Virus record (IMG/VR): IMGVR_UViG_3300044960_000518
Coordinates: 1-48,823 of that record
Length of the DNA stretch: 48,823 nt
Strand: one strand, 5' to 3'
Origin: a virus
How positions within the stretch are numbered: the stretch's first letter is position 1; each line of letters starts with the position of its first letter. Of this stretch, positions 47,757 to 48,823 are shown piece by piece. The translations under genes were made by a program, and so were the position numbers. The notes beneath the pieces are model-generated. The model was not told the origin of the DNA and searched no databases. It was given only the letters and a program-made list of their open reading frames with translations.

Positions 47757-48823
47757 TCAGGCCCTCACGACCAGCGGCCGCTCGCTGTCCGGCGTCTCCG
47801 GCACGTCCATTCCGTAGACCGCGTAGCGCAGGGCGTCCATGCCGTGATCGTGCTGCTTGACCGGCTCCTCGCCCGGGGACCGTCCCTGTCGCACGTCCCA
47901 GACATAGCCGTCGAACTCCTCCTCCGTGCAGCAGGGCAGCTTACGGTCTGCCAGCTCCGGGTCCCGTGCGTCAAGACTGTCGCGCAGGAAGAACAGGCGT
48001 GGCCGCCCGTCGCCGGCCTTGCGCAGCCGCGCCTGCACGGCCTGGATGCCCGGCGATTTTGCCTTGAGGGCCGGCACCGTCGCCAATCCCAGGTGCCGCT
48101 CCAGGGTCGCCCGGTCCTCGGCGTCGTGGTCGCAGATCACGCACGCGAGCGGCGGCTCGCCGGCCGACAGCTCCAGGATGCGGCGGGCATGGTCCTCGAC
48201 CAGTCGCTGCGTGTGGTAGATCTCGCGGTAGCGATAGAGTCGCCCGTCCCCATCGACCGCCCACCACTGGGCAACGAAGGGGTTGGTGTAGCCGAAATCG
48301 ACGGCCAGAAACCGCGGCCATTCCGCCGGAATGGCAAAACGGTCCACCCGATGGATCGCCGGGTCCCAGTCCTCGTAGACGACGCCTTCGGCCTGGACCC
48401 AGCGGCCATGCCGCAGACGATGGTAGCGGGCCCCGGTCAGGGCATCGAGCTTGGCCACATAGGTCCGGCCAAAGGGCGTCCAGTCCCCGGCGGCCGCGTC
48501 CCACAGGAGCGGATTATCCTCGTGCCGGCTCTCCAGGAGCACGGTCCGCCCGGCATCGCAGCGGCGCTTCAGCCAGTGCCGCGGCGCGTCGGGGTTGGTG
48601 TCGGCGAGCAGCTGCTGGTAGGAGAGCCGGCCGCTGCGGAGCCGCGTCGTCACCGCCTCCCAGGCGCCCTCATCGACCTCGATGGCCTCCTGGATGTAGA
48701 CCAGGTCGAACTCCGTTGACATGACCTTGCCGGGCTTGTCGAGGCCGCCGATGACGATCTCGCTGCCGTTGGGGTAGCGATAGGCCTGGCGGAGGCGGCG
48801 CTGCGGGCCGCGCCGCGCCGGGT
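47757..48823 (-). CDS. terminase large subunit, 5' end outside window
   Basis: The frame is open to the right edge, so the first part (including the Walker A site) is missing; about 355 residues are visible. YRYPNGSEIVIGGLDKPGKV and FDLVYIQEA (Walker B with Glu) close the ATPase domain. The nuclease domain has FLAVDFGYTNPFVAQWWAVD (first Asp), YRYREIYHTQRLVEDHARRI, LACVICDHDAEDRATLERHL (second Asp) and KQHDHGMDALRYAVYGM (third Asp). It cuts and pumps DNA into proheads. The small subunit should lie just outside. Confidence 0.93.
   Translation of the reverse strand, partial: PARRGPQRRLRQAYRYPNGSEIVIGGLDKPGKVMSTEFDLVYIQEAIEVDEGAWEAVTTRLRSGRLSYQQLLADTNPDAPRHWLKRRCDAGRTVLLESRHEDNPLLWDAAAGDWTPFGRTYVAKLDALTGARYHRLRHGRWVQAEGVVYEDWDPAIHRVDRFAIPAEWPRFLAVDFGYTNPFVAQWWAVDGDGRLYRYREIYHTQRLVEDHARRILELSAGEPPLACVICDHDAEDRATLERHLGLATVPALKAKSPGIQAVQARLRKAGDGRPRLFFLRDSLDARDPELADRKLPCCTEEEFDGYVWDVRQGRSPGEEPVKQHDHGMDALRYAVYGMDVPETPDSERPLVVRA

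Noticed and set aside
46311-48719. Long plus-strand open frame opposite portal and terminase
   Set aside because: Shadow of G/C-rich third positions; the minus strand encodes recognised packaging proteins.

Overview
The window looks like most of the genome of a temperate, siphovirus-type tailed phage of a high-GC bacterium. The host is probably a planctomycete. This host call is an inference from a Cys-rich zinc-finger family, a HTH plus receiver-like regulator, Cys-headed glycosyltransferases and secreted single-haem proteins that resemble planctomycete proteins I know; no database was searched. Almost every gene is on the minus strand, so the transcription order runs from high to low coordinates. 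Many neighbours are joined by ATGA or GTGA stop/start overlaps.

Late structural region (48.8 to 26.9 kb, read right to left): terminase large subunit (cut by the window edge), portal, a very large MuF-type head protein carrying extra enzyme domains, a small protein, prohead protease with a scaffold-like tail, decoration protein, major capsid protein, head completion and neck genes, tail tube, tail-assembly chaperone pair with a GGGAAAC -1 frameshift site, tape measure, four tail or baseplate genes, and a Ser-Gly repeat fibre-like protein. One secreted-type gene (32971-33921) lies on the opposite strand with its own promoter, inside the tail operon.

Modification and lysis region (26.9 to 16.6 kb): directly after the Ser-Gly fibre, and translationally coupled to it, come a GT71-like glycosyltransferase, an FkbM methyltransferase, a radical SAM protein and a glycosyltransferase-methyltransferase fusion. 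They look like a virion-decoration cassette. Then come a small membrane protein and a matrixin-type metalloprotease (candidate holin and lysin), four exported proteins of which two have CxxCH haem motifs, small membrane proteins, a Staphylococcus-type nuclease and a Cys-rich protein. Strong hairpins at 16.3-16.55 kb close the operon.

Integration region (16.2 to 11.8 kb): two accessory genes, a promoter, a 43-bp 3' fragment of a tRNA-Lys(CTT) gene (attachment core), a tyrosine integrase, HTH genes and a divergent promoter region with a small DNA-binding-type protein on the plus strand. Phage genes lie on both sides of the tRNA fragment. It therefore reads as attP of a circular or permuted phage genome, not as the end of an integrated prophage.

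Early region (11.7 to 0 kb): from a near-consensus promoter at 11.73-11.76 kb the leftward operon encodes small proteins, a CsrA-like regulator, a SWIM-finger protein, a RecT-like candidate, HTH proteins, a primase-polymerase/helicase, an RNase HI homologue lacking catalytic Asp residues, a frameshifted zinc-finger gene, two DNA methyltransferases and small genes. A nested inverted repeat at 4964-5169 is the most striking non-coding structure and a candidate replication origin.
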